A DNA stretch of 17,057 nucleotides from Zymogenus sp964542895 (GTDB lineage Bacteria; Desulfobacterota; Zymogenia; Zymogenales; Zymogenaceae). The notes under the pieces are model-generated. The model saw nothing but the letters and a program-made list of their open reading frames with translations, was not told where the DNA came from and did no database searches. Position 1 is the stretch's first letter. Each line of letters opens with the position of its first letter. The stretch is from positions 1-17,057 of the forward strand of contig CAZIWT010000071.1 in NCBI GenBank assembly GCA_964542895.1, written 5' to 3'. Both the position numbers and the translations under genes were made by a program. Below, one piece after another: positions 7,749-14,262 of the stretch.

Positions 7749-7754
7749 ATTATA
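7749..7754 (-). promoter_or_regulatory. Perfect TATAAT -10 element upstream of ahbD
   Basis: The minus strand reads TATAAT at 7754-7749, between the hemB terminator and the ahbD start. No good -35 is seen at the normal distance. If used, the transcript would begin within a few bases of the TTG at 7739. Confidence 0.35.
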
Positions 7755-7762
7755 TCATATAT

Positions 7763-7788
7763 CAAAAAAGTAAAAAGGCCGAAGGGCC
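7763..7788 (-). terminator. Intrinsic terminator after hemB
   Basis: On the minus strand GGCC-CTTC-GGCC (7788-7777) is followed directly by TTTTTACTTTTTT. The stem is short but fully GC and the U-rich tract is long. It lies 140 bases past the hemB stop and upstream of ahbD, so the two haem genes appear to be separately transcribed. Confidence 0.7.
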
Positions 7789-7927
7789 AACGGGATGGTC
7801 TCAAGAGTGGAAAGCCCTCGGCCGTCTACGGAAAATGCCCTGCTCCCCTCTAAAACAGCCGCATATGCTTCATTAAATAGGGGGTATCCCACATCAGCAA
7901 AGCATAAGTTATGGCGCCGACTCCCCC

Positions 7928-8905
7928 CTAAATATCCGCCAGGAGCTCTGCCGCCTCGGGGGCGAAGTAGGTCAGGATCATATCGGCCCCCGCCCTCTTG
8001 ATGCAGGTCAGCATCTCCATCATGACCCTCTCCCCGTCGATCCAGCCCTCCTTCGCGGCGGCCTTTACCATCGAGTACTCCCCGCTGACGTTATAGGCGG
8101 CGACCGGGAGGTCGAAGCGATCCTTGACCCTGAAGATGATATCGAGATATGCGACGGCCGGCTTTACCATCACGATATCCGCCCCCTCCTCGATGTCCAG
8201 CTCTATCTCCCTCATCGCCTCCCTGGCGTTCGGGATCTGCATCTGATACGAGCGCCTGTCGCCGAAGGCCGGGGCGGAATCCACCGCGTCCCTGAAAGGA
8301 TTGTAGAGGCTCGAGGCGTACTTGGCGGCATACGACATGATGGGGGTGTTTCTGAATCCCTCCTTCTCCAGACCCACCCTTATCGCCCCCACCCTTCCGT
8401 CCATCATATCGGACGGGGCCACCATATCCGATCCCGCCCTCGCGTGGGAGACGGCAATCTTCACCAGGAGGTCGAGGGTAGGATCGTTCTTTATCTCGCC
8501 GTCCACCACGATCCCGCAGTGGCCGTGGCTCGTATAGTCACAGAGACACACGTCGGTTATGACCAACAGCTTCGGCAGACTGTCTTTAAGGGCCTTGATG
8601 GAGCGTTGAATTATCCCGTCCTTATCGTAGGCCTCGCTTCCCACCTCGTCCTTCACCTTCGGGAGGCCGAAAAGGATAACGGCGGGGATGCCCAGTTTAT
8701 TTATCCTTCCGGCCTCCTCGACAAGACGATCGAGGGACAGGTGGAAGCAGCCGGGCATCGAGGGAATCTCGTCCTTGATATCTTTTCCGTGAACCACAAA
8801 CATAGGATAGATGAGATCCTTGACATCGAGCCTGGTCTCCGCCACCATGTCTCTAATGCCCTCTTTTATCCTGAGGCGTCTCATTCGTGTGCGCGGAAAG
8901 GACAA
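7928..8905 (-). CDS. hemB: Delta-aminolevulinic acid dehydratase (porphobilinogen synthase)
   Basis: Cytosolic enzyme that condenses two 5-aminolevulinate molecules to porphobilinogen, the first common pyrrole of haem, sirohaem and corrinoids. The 325-residue length is typical. It contains DVCLCDYTSHGHCG with the zinc cysteines C120, C122 and C130, the two Schiff-base lysines K195 (in SYAAKYAS) and K248 (in VMVKPA), and the PSDMMDGR and YQMQIPNA blocks. The Cys triad marks it as a zinc-dependent rather than magnesium-only type. The start is TTG at 8905, preceded by GGGAGA at good spacing; an ATG at residue 8 has no ribosome binding site. It has its own promoter (8939-8967) facing away from the lipase gene and its own terminator, and lies upstream of ahbD on the same strand. 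Confidence 0.97.
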   Translation of the reverse strand: MSFPRTRMRRLRIKEGIRDMVAETRLDVKDLIYPMFVVHGKDIKDEIPSMPGCFHLSLDRLVEEAGRINKLGIPAVILFGLPKVKDEVGSEAYDKDGIIQRSIKALKDSLPKLLVITDVCLCDYTSHGHCGIVVDGEIKNDPTLDLLVKIAVSHARAGSDMVAPSDMMDGRVGAIRVGLEKEGFRNTPIMSYAAKYASSLYNPFRDAVDSAPAFGDRRSYQMQIPNAREAMREIELDIEEGADIVMVKPAVAYLDIIFRVKDRFDLPVAAYNVSGEYSMVKAAAKEGWIDGERVMMEMLTCIKRAGADMILTYFAPEAAELLADI

Positions 8906-8938
8906 TTAAAATCTCCCTAAATAGACAGATATCGGAGT

Positions 8939-8967
8939 AATTTAACATCTACTCTTTTTTATTTCAA
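8939..8967 (-). promoter_or_regulatory. Sigma70-type promoter for hemB
   Basis: Minus strand TTGAAA (8967-8962, 5 of 6) and TAAATT (8944-8939, 4 of 6) with an ideal 17-base spacer. Predicted start near 8932, a leader of about 27 bases before the TTG start with its GGGAGA site. Confidence 0.55.
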
Positions 8968-8984
8968 GATAATTCCAAGAAAAT

Positions 8985-9013
8985 TTGACAGAACGAAGAA
9001 AAAGCTTTAAAAT
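8985..9013 (+). promoter_or_regulatory. Strong sigma70-type promoter for the lipase gene
   Basis: Plus strand TTGACA (8985-8990, perfect) and TAAAAT (9008-9013, 5 of 6) with a 17-base spacer. The start would be near 9020. It is back to back with the hemB promoter; the two -35 elements are 17 bases apart, so one bound protein could affect both. Confidence 0.7.
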
Positions 9014-9045
9014 AATTACTTGTCCTGAGGATATTTTTATAGAAC

Positions 9046-9837
9046 TTGCGTTATAAATTGATAAAAGTGAAAATTCGATCTCTACTGTCACTGCTTATTT
9101 TTGCGTCAATAACCTTTGCCGCCCCCTCATCCCCTAAGGCAAAACTCCCCGACGAGAACGCCATAAAGGTCGTCGTATTGGTGCACGGCTTTATGAGGAC
9201 CAAGTACTCGATGAACTTCCTCGAAAAAGAGCTTAAATTGGAAGGATACCTCGTCATCAACGAGACCTATCCCAGCCTGGAAAAGAGCCTGGAAGAGAAC
9301 GCCGATTTCTTAAACAGGGCCATCGTCTCGGAGACGGCAAAGATAAAAGGGGACTATGAGATATACTTCGTCACATACAGCATGGGGGGGCTGGTTACCC
9401 GCTGTTACCTCAACAAGTACCGGCCGGTCAAAGCCGCTCGGATGGTTATGATAGCCCCACCCAATCGGGGGGCGTTCACGGCCGAGTTTTTCAGCGAGTT
9501 TCCCCTCTCCGACAAATTTCTCGGCCCCAGCGCACTGGAGATGGCCAAGGGGGAGGACTTCCTGACCGAGCTGTGCGGCGGCGCCCCCAATATCCAGTTC
9601 GGCATAATCGCGGGGGGAAAGGGGGATACGGAAGGATACTCCGAGCGAATTCCCGGCGACGACGACGGCACGGTGAGCGTCTGGAGCACGTACCTAAAAG
9701 GATCAAACGATTTTATCCTCCTGGACCACCAGCACACCTTTATCTGTTACTACAAGGATGTGATCGACAACACAAAGAATTTCCTTGAAAAAGGGGTGTT
9801 TCTCGTCCACTCCACGCCGCCCGTAAAAAGAGAGTAG
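9046..9837 (+). CDS. Exported alpha/beta-hydrolase, triacylglycerol lipase/esterase-like
   Basis: A 263-residue protein with an N-terminal Sec signal peptide: basic residues (KLIKVKIR), a hydrophobic core (SLLSLLIFASITFA) and a probable cut after FA near residue 25. The mature part is a compact lipase-like alpha/beta-hydrolase: VVVLVHGF (43-49, oxyanion HG), nucleophile elbow TYSMGGL with Ser112, a DDDG acid region (205-208) and DHQHTF (227-232) offering the catalytic His. The elbow has Thr where G-x-S-x-G has its first Gly. Substrate cannot be read from sequence; esterase, lipase or an acyltransferase-like role remain open. Start choice is uncertain: TTG 9046, TTG 9058 or GTG 9067 (still giving a complete signal peptide) all lack a good ribosome binding site, and TAG at 9040 blocks anything earlier. 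It has its own promoter at 8985-9013. Confidence 0.8.
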   Translation: MRYKLIKVKIRSLLSLLIFASITFAAPSSPKAKLPDENAIKVVVLVHGFMRTKYSMNFLEKELKLEGYLVINETYPSLEKSLEENADFLNRAIVSETAKIKGDYEIYFVTYSMGGLVTRCYLNKYRPVKAARMVMIAPPNRGAFTAEFFSEFPLSDKFLGPSALEMAKGEDFLTELCGGAPNIQFGIIAGGKGDTEGYSERIPGDDDGTVSVWSTYLKGSNDFILLDHQHTFICYYKDVIDNTKNFLEKGVFLVHSTPPVKRE

Positions 9838-9979
9838 TCAAAATAAACGGTCGCTCGGCTCATTATAACTAATGGAGGTCGATTTTGGGGGCAGATTTCG
9901 ATAGAGTTTCTATATATAAAAACGACGATATCGGGGCTTAAGGAACAAAAAGTCTAAAATAACAGATTTAATTTTTTAC

Positions 9980-10013
9980 TTGACTTGACATTAAAAATGG
10001 ATTATTTTTAAAA
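9980..10013 (+). promoter_or_regulatory. Overlapping promoter candidates for the MerR-type gene
   Basis: TTGACT (9980-9985) and TTGACA (9985-9990) overlap by one base. Each has an AT-rich hexamer 17 bases on: TATTTT (10003-10008) and TTAAAA (10008-10013). One of the two is probably used; the -10 matches are mediocre. Confidence 0.45.
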
Positions 10014-10039
10014 AGTAATATAAACGGAGGTGGATATCA

Positions 10040-10513
10040 GTGAAGAGAGAGAGCGATAATAGCCAAAAAAATATAAAGGAACGGACTTATCCCGCCAGCT
10101 TCGTGATGGAGCTGTTTAATATCACCCGTCAGCAGCTTTACTACTGGAGAAAGAATCTCCTGAAGGCGACCGGAAACGGTACGGGAAAACAGACCTTCTA
10201 TACTTTTCGGGACCTGGTAGGCATAAAGACCATTCTGAAGCTTCGGGAGGAGGGGGTCTCCACTCATATGATTACGAGGGTGATCAAGAAATCGAAAGAC
10301 CTCTTTCCCGACATGGAAAATCTACTCTCGAATACGCCCGTTATACCATCGGGCGGCAGGCTTATAGTCCTCTACCGGGGAGACGCCTTCGACGGGGCGA
10401 CGGGACAGGGAGTATTCATAAGCCTCCTCGAGGTGGAAAAGGAGCTGGAGGAGAACATCAGGGAGAAGCTCAAGGAAACCCATAATGAATCCCTTTTCGT
10501 ACTTAAAAAATGA
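10040..10513 (+). CDS. MerR-type helix-turn-helix transcription regulator
   Basis: A 157-residue DNA-binding protein. Residues about 15-85 form a MerR-type winged helix: YPASFVMELFNITRQQLYYW is the helix-turn-helix, FYTFRDLVGIKTILKLREEG the wing and second helices, with VSTHMITRVIKK after it. The rest (about 95-157) is a short acidic/hydrophobic tail ending in a charged helix. It has no Cys pair for metals and no long drug-binding domain, so the signal is unknown. This short MerR type is common in deltaproteobacteria as a lone regulator. Start is GTG at 10040 with GGAGGT 8-9 bases upstream. It lies alone between the lipase and HIT genes, same strand; a target site was not identified, though the direct TTGAC repeat in its promoter is worth checking for autoregulation. 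Confidence 0.8.
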   Translation: MKRESDNSQKNIKERTYPASFVMELFNITRQQLYYWRKNLLKATGNGTGKQTFYTFRDLVGIKTILKLREEGVSTHMITRVIKKSKDLFPDMENLLSNTPVIPSGGRLIVLYRGDAFDGATGQGVFISLLEVEKELEENIREKLKETHNESLFVLKK

Positions 10514-10604
10514 TATCTAAAAAAATGCGATCTGTTTAATTTGGTAAATTTATATCTCTTTTAAATTTAATGTTTCTTCTGTCCGAAATAGTAATTGATA
10601 TTCC

Positions 10605-11102
10605 ATGAGTACCGATCATCAATCCTGTCCGCTTTGCAATCCGAAACCGGAGGATATCCTTTTTGACACCCATAATTTCTACCTTATGGCGTCAAAAAGC
10701 ACCTCCGACATCATTATCATCCCGAAGAAACACTACCCCACCATGGCGGATATCCCGGACGAGATCAACCTGGAATTCGACGAATTGAGGAGGCTGGTCA
10801 GAAAGGTCCTCAACGTGGATTTCAGCGAGTGTGTATTTTACGAACACACCGGCGGAGATCACACCCGGGCCTTTATCGGACACGGAGAAGGACACGGACA
10901 CGCCCATATCCACTTCTCCCCTAAGGGTCACGAGCTGTTGGAAAAAATTCCGGACGACCACATCCGGGAGGTCGATTCGTGGAAGGAACTGACCGCCTCG
11001 AGAAGGGACGGAGAGCAGTATTTTTGTATAGAGGACAACGGCAACAAGAAGTTCGTCATTATGATCGATGACGTAAGGCACCTCCTTGAAGAGGGGATAT
11101 AG
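10605..11102 (+). CDS. HIT-family (histidine triad) protein
   Basis: A 165-residue cytosolic protein of the HIT superfamily of nucleotide hydrolases and transferases, which act on the alpha-phosphate of nucleotides. The histidine triad is H99-A-H101-I-H103-F-S, fitting H-x-H-x-H-x-x, with H101 as the expected nucleophile. Upstream are the HIT-like strands (DTHNFYLMASKS, DIIIIPKKHYPTMADI). It also has CPLC near the N terminus (residues 8-11), as in zinc-binding HIT proteins, and a run rich in His and Gly (H86-H103). The C-terminal 60 residues extend beyond the minimal HIT domain. Substrate is not predictable. ATG at 10605 has only a weak ribosome binding site. It follows the MerR gene by 91 bases on the same strand; co-transcription is possible but not shown. 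Confidence 0.82.
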   Translation: MSTDHQSCPLCNPKPEDILFDTHNFYLMASKSTSDIIIIPKKHYPTMADIPDEINLEFDELRRLVRKVLNVDFSECVFYEHTGGDHTRAFIGHGEGHGHAHIHFSPKGHELLEKIPDDHIREVDSWKELTASRRDGEQYFCIEDNGNKKFVIMIDDVRHLLEEGI

Positions 11103-11222
11103 TCCCGTCCCCCTACCCCCACCCCCCGCAGGATCCCGGCCAAAAAGGTTTTACTCGGGAAAAAAAGAGAAGAAGTTTCGACCCGCCTGCGTCAGCAAGT
11201 ATTTTAACCACAGCTATTGTAT

Positions 11223-11256
11223 AAAAAAGGAGTCGCGCGGCCTCCCGCGTGACTCC
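11223..11256 (-). terminator. Intrinsic terminator after the Cache gene
   Basis: On the minus strand a 12-bp GC-rich stem (GGAGTCACGCGG pairing with CCGCGCGACTCC, one mismatch) with a 4-base loop is followed by TTTTTT. It lies about 60 bases beyond the Cache gene stop. It may also protect the HIT transcript end coming from the other side, but lacks a U-run in that direction. Confidence 0.85.
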
Positions 11257-11318
11257 TCATAATCTCGTTTGAGCTTATAGATAAACGTCATATCTCGACC
11301 AAACTTTCCATCAAAAGT

Positions 11319-11837
11319 CTATTTTATCATCTTGTTCAACTCGTCCAACGATTTCATCTCATCGTAGATCCCGGCGCCGACCTCGTAGGGCTGTCCCGGA
11401 ACTTTGAGCATATAGGAGATTTTCCTCACGGGCGCGTCGCTTCCCAGCTTGGTCCAATAATACTCCACCCAGCCGCCGTTGGGATTCTGTGCCGCCTTGC
11501 AGAGATTCTCCCCCACCGGATAAGTCCCGTCCTTCTTGTCCATAATTCCGCTTACCTTGGCGCCCAGAACACCGCTCATCGGATGGCCCACCATAACGTC
11601 CTTTGAGCAGTCGGTAACAAAGACGTAGGTGTCCTTATAGACCCAGGGACCCTTTGGATCGTTGAACTGGGCAAGGCCCGCCTCTCCGTTTTTTGAGAGG
11701 AAATCCGCGGCCTCCTTGACCTTGGCGATAACCTCCTCGGGGGTGGCCATCTCCTCCGCCACAACAACGCCAACGGCGATTGCCATAATAAGCGCCGCCA
11801 ATGCGGCCGCCAAAATAAATAACTTCCCCTTTTTCAT
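11319..11837 (-). CDS. Secreted single-Cache-domain protein
   Basis: A 172-residue exported protein. A Sec signal peptide (KKGK, then a long Ala/Leu/Ile core, residues 5-26, cut near VVAEE) precedes a Cache-type ligand-binding domain: a helix ATPEEVIAKVKEAADFLSKNG, then FNDPKGPWVYKDTYVFVTDC, VMVGHPM, GTYPVGENL, GGWVEYYWTK and KISYMLKVPG, the usual sCache_2 order. Cache domains normally sit in chemoreceptors or histidine kinases; here no transmembrane anchor or signalling domain follows, so it is probably a free periplasmic binding protein. The ATG at 11837 has an excellent AGGAGG site 7 bases upstream. It is monocistronic: consensus-like promoter, palindrome at the transcript start and strong terminator, all suggesting high, controlled expression. 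Ligand unknown. Confidence 0.85.
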   Translation of the reverse strand: MKKGKLFILAAALAALIMAIAVGVVVAEEMATPEEVIAKVKEAADFLSKNGEAGLAQFNDPKGPWVYKDTYVFVTDCSKDVMVGHPMSGVLGAKVSGIMDKKDGTYPVGENLCKAAQNPNGGWVEYYWTKLGSDAPVRKISYMLKVPGQPYEVGAGIYDEMKSLDELNKMIK

Positions 11838-11870
11838 TTTTATCTCCTCCTAATAAAAAACGAGCTTTTT

Positions 11871-11889
11871 TCTCACAACCATTGTGAGA
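11871..11889 (-). promoter_or_regulatory. Palindromic operator or leader hairpin of the Cache gene
   Basis: TCTCACAA-CCA-TTGTGAGA, a perfect 8-bp inverted repeat with a 3-base centre, begins a few bases downstream of the predicted transcription start (near 11893). The place fits a repressor operator, or an RNA hairpin at the transcript's 5' end. The binding protein is unknown. Confidence 0.55.
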
Positions 11890-11899
11890 CGTTTTAACT

Positions 11900-11928
11900 A
11901 TTATGCTAAATATTACTATTTTTGTCAA
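11900..11928 (-). promoter_or_regulatory. Strong sigma70-type promoter for the Cache gene
   Basis: Minus strand TTGACA (11928-11923, perfect) and CATAAT (11905-11900, 5 of 6) with a 17-base spacer, among the best promoters in this window. It starts 6 bases after the U-run of the terminator that ends the acyl-CoA ligase transcript. Confidence 0.8.
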
Positions 11929-11934
11929 GAATAT

Positions 11935-11965
11935 AAAAAAAGGGGGCGGATTTCAAATCCGCCCC
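11935..11965 (-). terminator. Intrinsic terminator after the acyl-CoA ligase gene
   Basis: A perfect 10-bp stem (GGGGCGGATT with AATCCGCCCC, loop of 3) at 11965-11943 is followed on the minus strand by seven T. It cleanly separates the ligase transcript from the Cache promoter directly downstream. Confidence 0.92.
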
Positions 11966-12032
11966 ACTCCTGTTTTAATCATTCAAACGAATCCACAGAT
12001 GACCGGCCCCATACCGTCCTCCCGCCCCTTTA

Positions 12033-13769
12033 TTATCTCAACACCTTCTTGTCCAGTTTACCGACGCTGGTAAGGGGCATCTCCGGCAGTATCTCGATCT
12101 CCTTCGGCACCTCGTAGGGGGCAAGCTTCTCCTTGGCGTAGGCGATCAGCTCCTTTTTGAGGGCCTCCTTGTCCGTTTCAGGATCGAGGGATGGTGACAG
12201 TGTAACATAGGCCCTGACCATCTCCGAGCCCGGTCTGTCAGGATTTGGGACACCGACCGTGGCCATTATCTCGACGGCGGGGTGCGTCGCCATGATGTCC
12301 TCCACCTTCTTGGAGAAAACCTTGAAACCGCTCACGATTATCATATCCTTCGTCCTGTCGACGATCGTCAGATACCCATCCTCGTCCTGAACCATAACGT
12401 CCCCGGTGTGCATGTATCCATCCTTATCGATCGCGTTTTTCGTCTCCTTCGGGTTTTTGAAATACCCCACCATAAGATGGGGGCACTTGATGAGGATCTC
12501 TCCCGGCTCCCCTAGCTTTACCTCTTTTCCCGTTGTGGGATCGACGAGCTTTATGTCTGTATTAATCATCGGAAGACCCACCGTTCCCAGCTTCTTCTTG
12601 CCCTTGATCGGGTTCATTACCGTAATGGCTGCGGTCTCGGTCATCCCGTACAGCTCGATCAGCTTTTCCTTGCCGATGATAGACTCCAGCTCCTTCTGGG
12701 AATCGACCGGGAAGGGGGCGGCGGCCGAGATGCACTGTGCGAGCTCTGAGTGGTCCAGCGTCTTGAACTTTGGGTCGGAGAGGAGGAGGTAGTAGAGGGA
12801 CGGAACGTTGGCTATCAGGTGCGGTCTGTATTTCTCTAGGAGCTTGCATAGAAAGGTCGTATTTCTCGGATCAGGGAGGAGGAGCTGTGTCCAGCCGTTG
12901 TAGACCGAGAACTCGTTGAAGGCCATTCCGGCGATGTGGAACATCGGAAAGGCGGACAGAACCGGCCCCACCTCCTTGTCCCACTCCATGTATTTGTTTG
13001 ACACGAGGATCTCCGCCACGTTGTTCCTGTGGCTCAAAAGCGCCCCCTTTGGGGTTCCCGTTGTGCCGCCGGTGTACATGATAAGAGCGATGTCGTCCGG
13101 GGAAATCTTGACCTTCGGCGCCGCGTCCGAGTATGCCCCGGGCTTTAATATGTCAGGGAATTCTAGGACTTTTTTGCCCTCGACGGGGGTAACCTCCCCC
13201 GAGGGGAGCTTCTTTAAGAGCTTTCCCAGCACCCTCTTTATCTTCGGGAGAAAATTCCCCACGTTTGTCGCCACGATCAGATCGAGGTCGGGAAGCCTCT
13301 GGGCGATCTTTTTAACCCTCTCGGCGAATATAATATCGAGGGTCACAAGCCCCTTCATCTCGGAGTCCTTGATCTGGTGCTCCATCTCGGTGATGGACAG
13401 GAGGGGCGAAACCCCGCTTACGACGCACCCGGCCTTCATGGTACCCAACCACGCGATAGGAAACTCCGGGATGTTAGGCAGGCAGATCCCCACCACGTCC
13501 CCCTTCTTGAAACCGTTTGTAAGAAGCAGATTGGCGAACCTGTTGGAGTATACGTCGAGCTCCCCGAAGGTCACCGGCACGTCCATGAATATAAACGCCG
13601 GCTTGTCCCGCTTTTCAGTTAGGCTCTTTTTAAAGAGCTCCAGCAAGTTGTTCTCGAAGAGCTTCGGATCAACGTCCGGGATCTTCCGGCCGTACGATTT
13701 CGTCCAGAATCTCTTTTTTGCCGCACTCTTTTTTGTAGTGCCTTTTTTTGCCGCTACTTTTTTTGCCAT
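12033..13769 (-). CDS. Long-chain acyl-CoA synthetase (AMP-binding, FadD-like) with basic N-terminal tail
   Basis: ANL-superfamily enzyme that activates a carboxylic acid with ATP to an acyl-adenylate and then to acyl-CoA. In 578 residues: P-loop YTGGTTGTPKG (232-242), FPMFHIAG, ELYGMTETA (372-380), TGD (455-457), the hinge DRTKDMIIVSGFKVF (471-485) and the C-terminal catalytic lysine K571 in SVGKLDKK. These fit FadD-type medium/long-chain ligases; the natural acid is not certain. Odd: residues 1-29 before the conserved fold are a Lys/Ala/Thr-rich basic tail (KKGTTKKSAAKKR) like histone H1 or bacterial nucleoid protein tails. The ATG at 13769 has GGTGG upstream; no other Met lies in the tail, so the tail belongs to the protein unless a non-ATG start is used. 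It is a single gene with its own candidate promoter and a strong terminator. Confidence 0.92.
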   Translation of the reverse strand: MAKKVAAKKGTTKKSAAKKRFWTKSYGRKIPDVDPKLFENNLLELFKKSLTEKRDKPAFIFMDVPVTFGELDVYSNRFANLLLTNGFKKGDVVGICLPNIPEFPIAWLGTMKAGCVVSGVSPLLSITEMEHQIKDSEMKGLVTLDIIFAERVKKIAQRLPDLDLIVATNVGNFLPKIKRVLGKLLKKLPSGEVTPVEGKKVLEFPDILKPGAYSDAAPKVKISPDDIALIMYTGGTTGTPKGALLSHRNNVAEILVSNKYMEWDKEVGPVLSAFPMFHIAGMAFNEFSVYNGWTQLLLPDPRNTTFLCKLLEKYRPHLIANVPSLYYLLLSDPKFKTLDHSELAQCISAAAPFPVDSQKELESIIGKEKLIELYGMTETAAITVMNPIKGKKKLGTVGLPMINTDIKLVDPTTGKEVKLGEPGEILIKCPHLMVGYFKNPKETKNAIDKDGYMHTGDVMVQDEDGYLTIVDRTKDMIIVSGFKVFSKKVEDIMATHPAVEIMATVGVPNPDRPGSEMVRAYVTLSPSLDPETDKEALKKELIAYAKEKLAPYEVPKEIEILPEMPLTSVGKLDKKVLR

Positions 13770-13828
13770 AATAGACCACCTTAAAAATATTGAATAATAA
13801 GAACCTGACCGTCCTTGACGGATGGATA

Positions 13829-14110
13829 ATGATGTTAACAGGTTTCTTTTCCGATTTCAACGTTTCAATATTAAAAAAGTCAAATATTATTTTGAGTATA
13901 GGGTGTGGCAAGTGCGTGGTGCACCGCCATCTCGGGGCGATCAAGATCGTGGACGGCCGCGCGGTGAGGAGCGATGCGTGCAGGCTGTGCGGCCGCTGCG
14001 TTTCCGTGTGCCCGAACGACGCCGTCCGCCTGACGCTCGATCACCCGCGATATCATCCGCGACACGAGGAGGAGGTGAGAGGGCGGGTCGGGGCGGGGCG
14101 GATAAAATAA
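13829..14110 (+). CDS. Small 4Fe-4S ferredoxin-like protein, start uncertain, possibly a gene remnant
   Basis: The conserved part, from about 13901, reads GCGKCVVHRHLGAIKIVDG, then CRLCGRCVSVCPNDAVRL, a C-x2-C-x2-C-x3-C-P motif for one [4Fe-4S] cluster, with an additional C-x2-C just before. It ends in a His/Arg-rich tail and would carry electrons for an unknown partner. The upstream part of the open frame is AT-rich, hydrophobic and unlike the rest; candidate starts (ATG 13829 or 13832, TTG 13790, TTG 13892) all lack a ribosome binding site, and a promoter for the opposite gene overlaps it. GC content jumps sharply at about 13900. A 3' fragment of a longer Fe-S protein is therefore a real alternative to an intact small gene. 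Confidence 0.5.
   Translation: MMLTGFFSDFNVSILKKSNIILSIGCGKCVVHRHLGAIKIVDGRAVRSDACRLCGRCVSVCPNDAVRLTLDHPRYHPRHEEEVRGRVGAGRIK
13832..13860 (-). promoter_or_regulatory. Candidate promoter of the acyl-CoA ligase gene
   Basis: Minus strand TTGAAA (13860-13855, 5 of 6) and TAACAT (13837-13832, 4 of 6) with a 17-base spacer, about 63 bases upstream of the start codon. The leader contains a small CCGTC/GACGG hairpin. It overlaps the poorly conserved 5' end of the ferredoxin-like frame on the other strand. Confidence 0.45.
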
Positions 14111-14137
14111 AAGATATATTTTAGATTAAAATATCTT
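14111..14137 (+). terminator. AT-rich hairpin after the ferredoxin-like gene
   Basis: AAGATATATTTT and AAAATATCTT pair (10 bp with a 2-base bulge) directly after the stop codon, and a CTTCTTTTT tract follows about 6 bases later. The stem is all weak pairs, so termination is uncertain. Confidence 0.35.
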
Positions 14138-14262
14138 AATATACTTCTTTTTATAAAATTTCTGTCGAAAAAAAAATATAATATATACAGAAGGGGGTTG
14201 GAAGTGAATTGGGATTTGTTCATTAAATTAGTACGATTTTTATTAAAAAGGAGGTGATTACC

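Noticed and set aside
12916..13797. Plus-strand open frame of 293 codons
   Set aside because: Antisense to the well-supported acyl-CoA ligase gene, no recognisable domain and no ribosome binding site seen.
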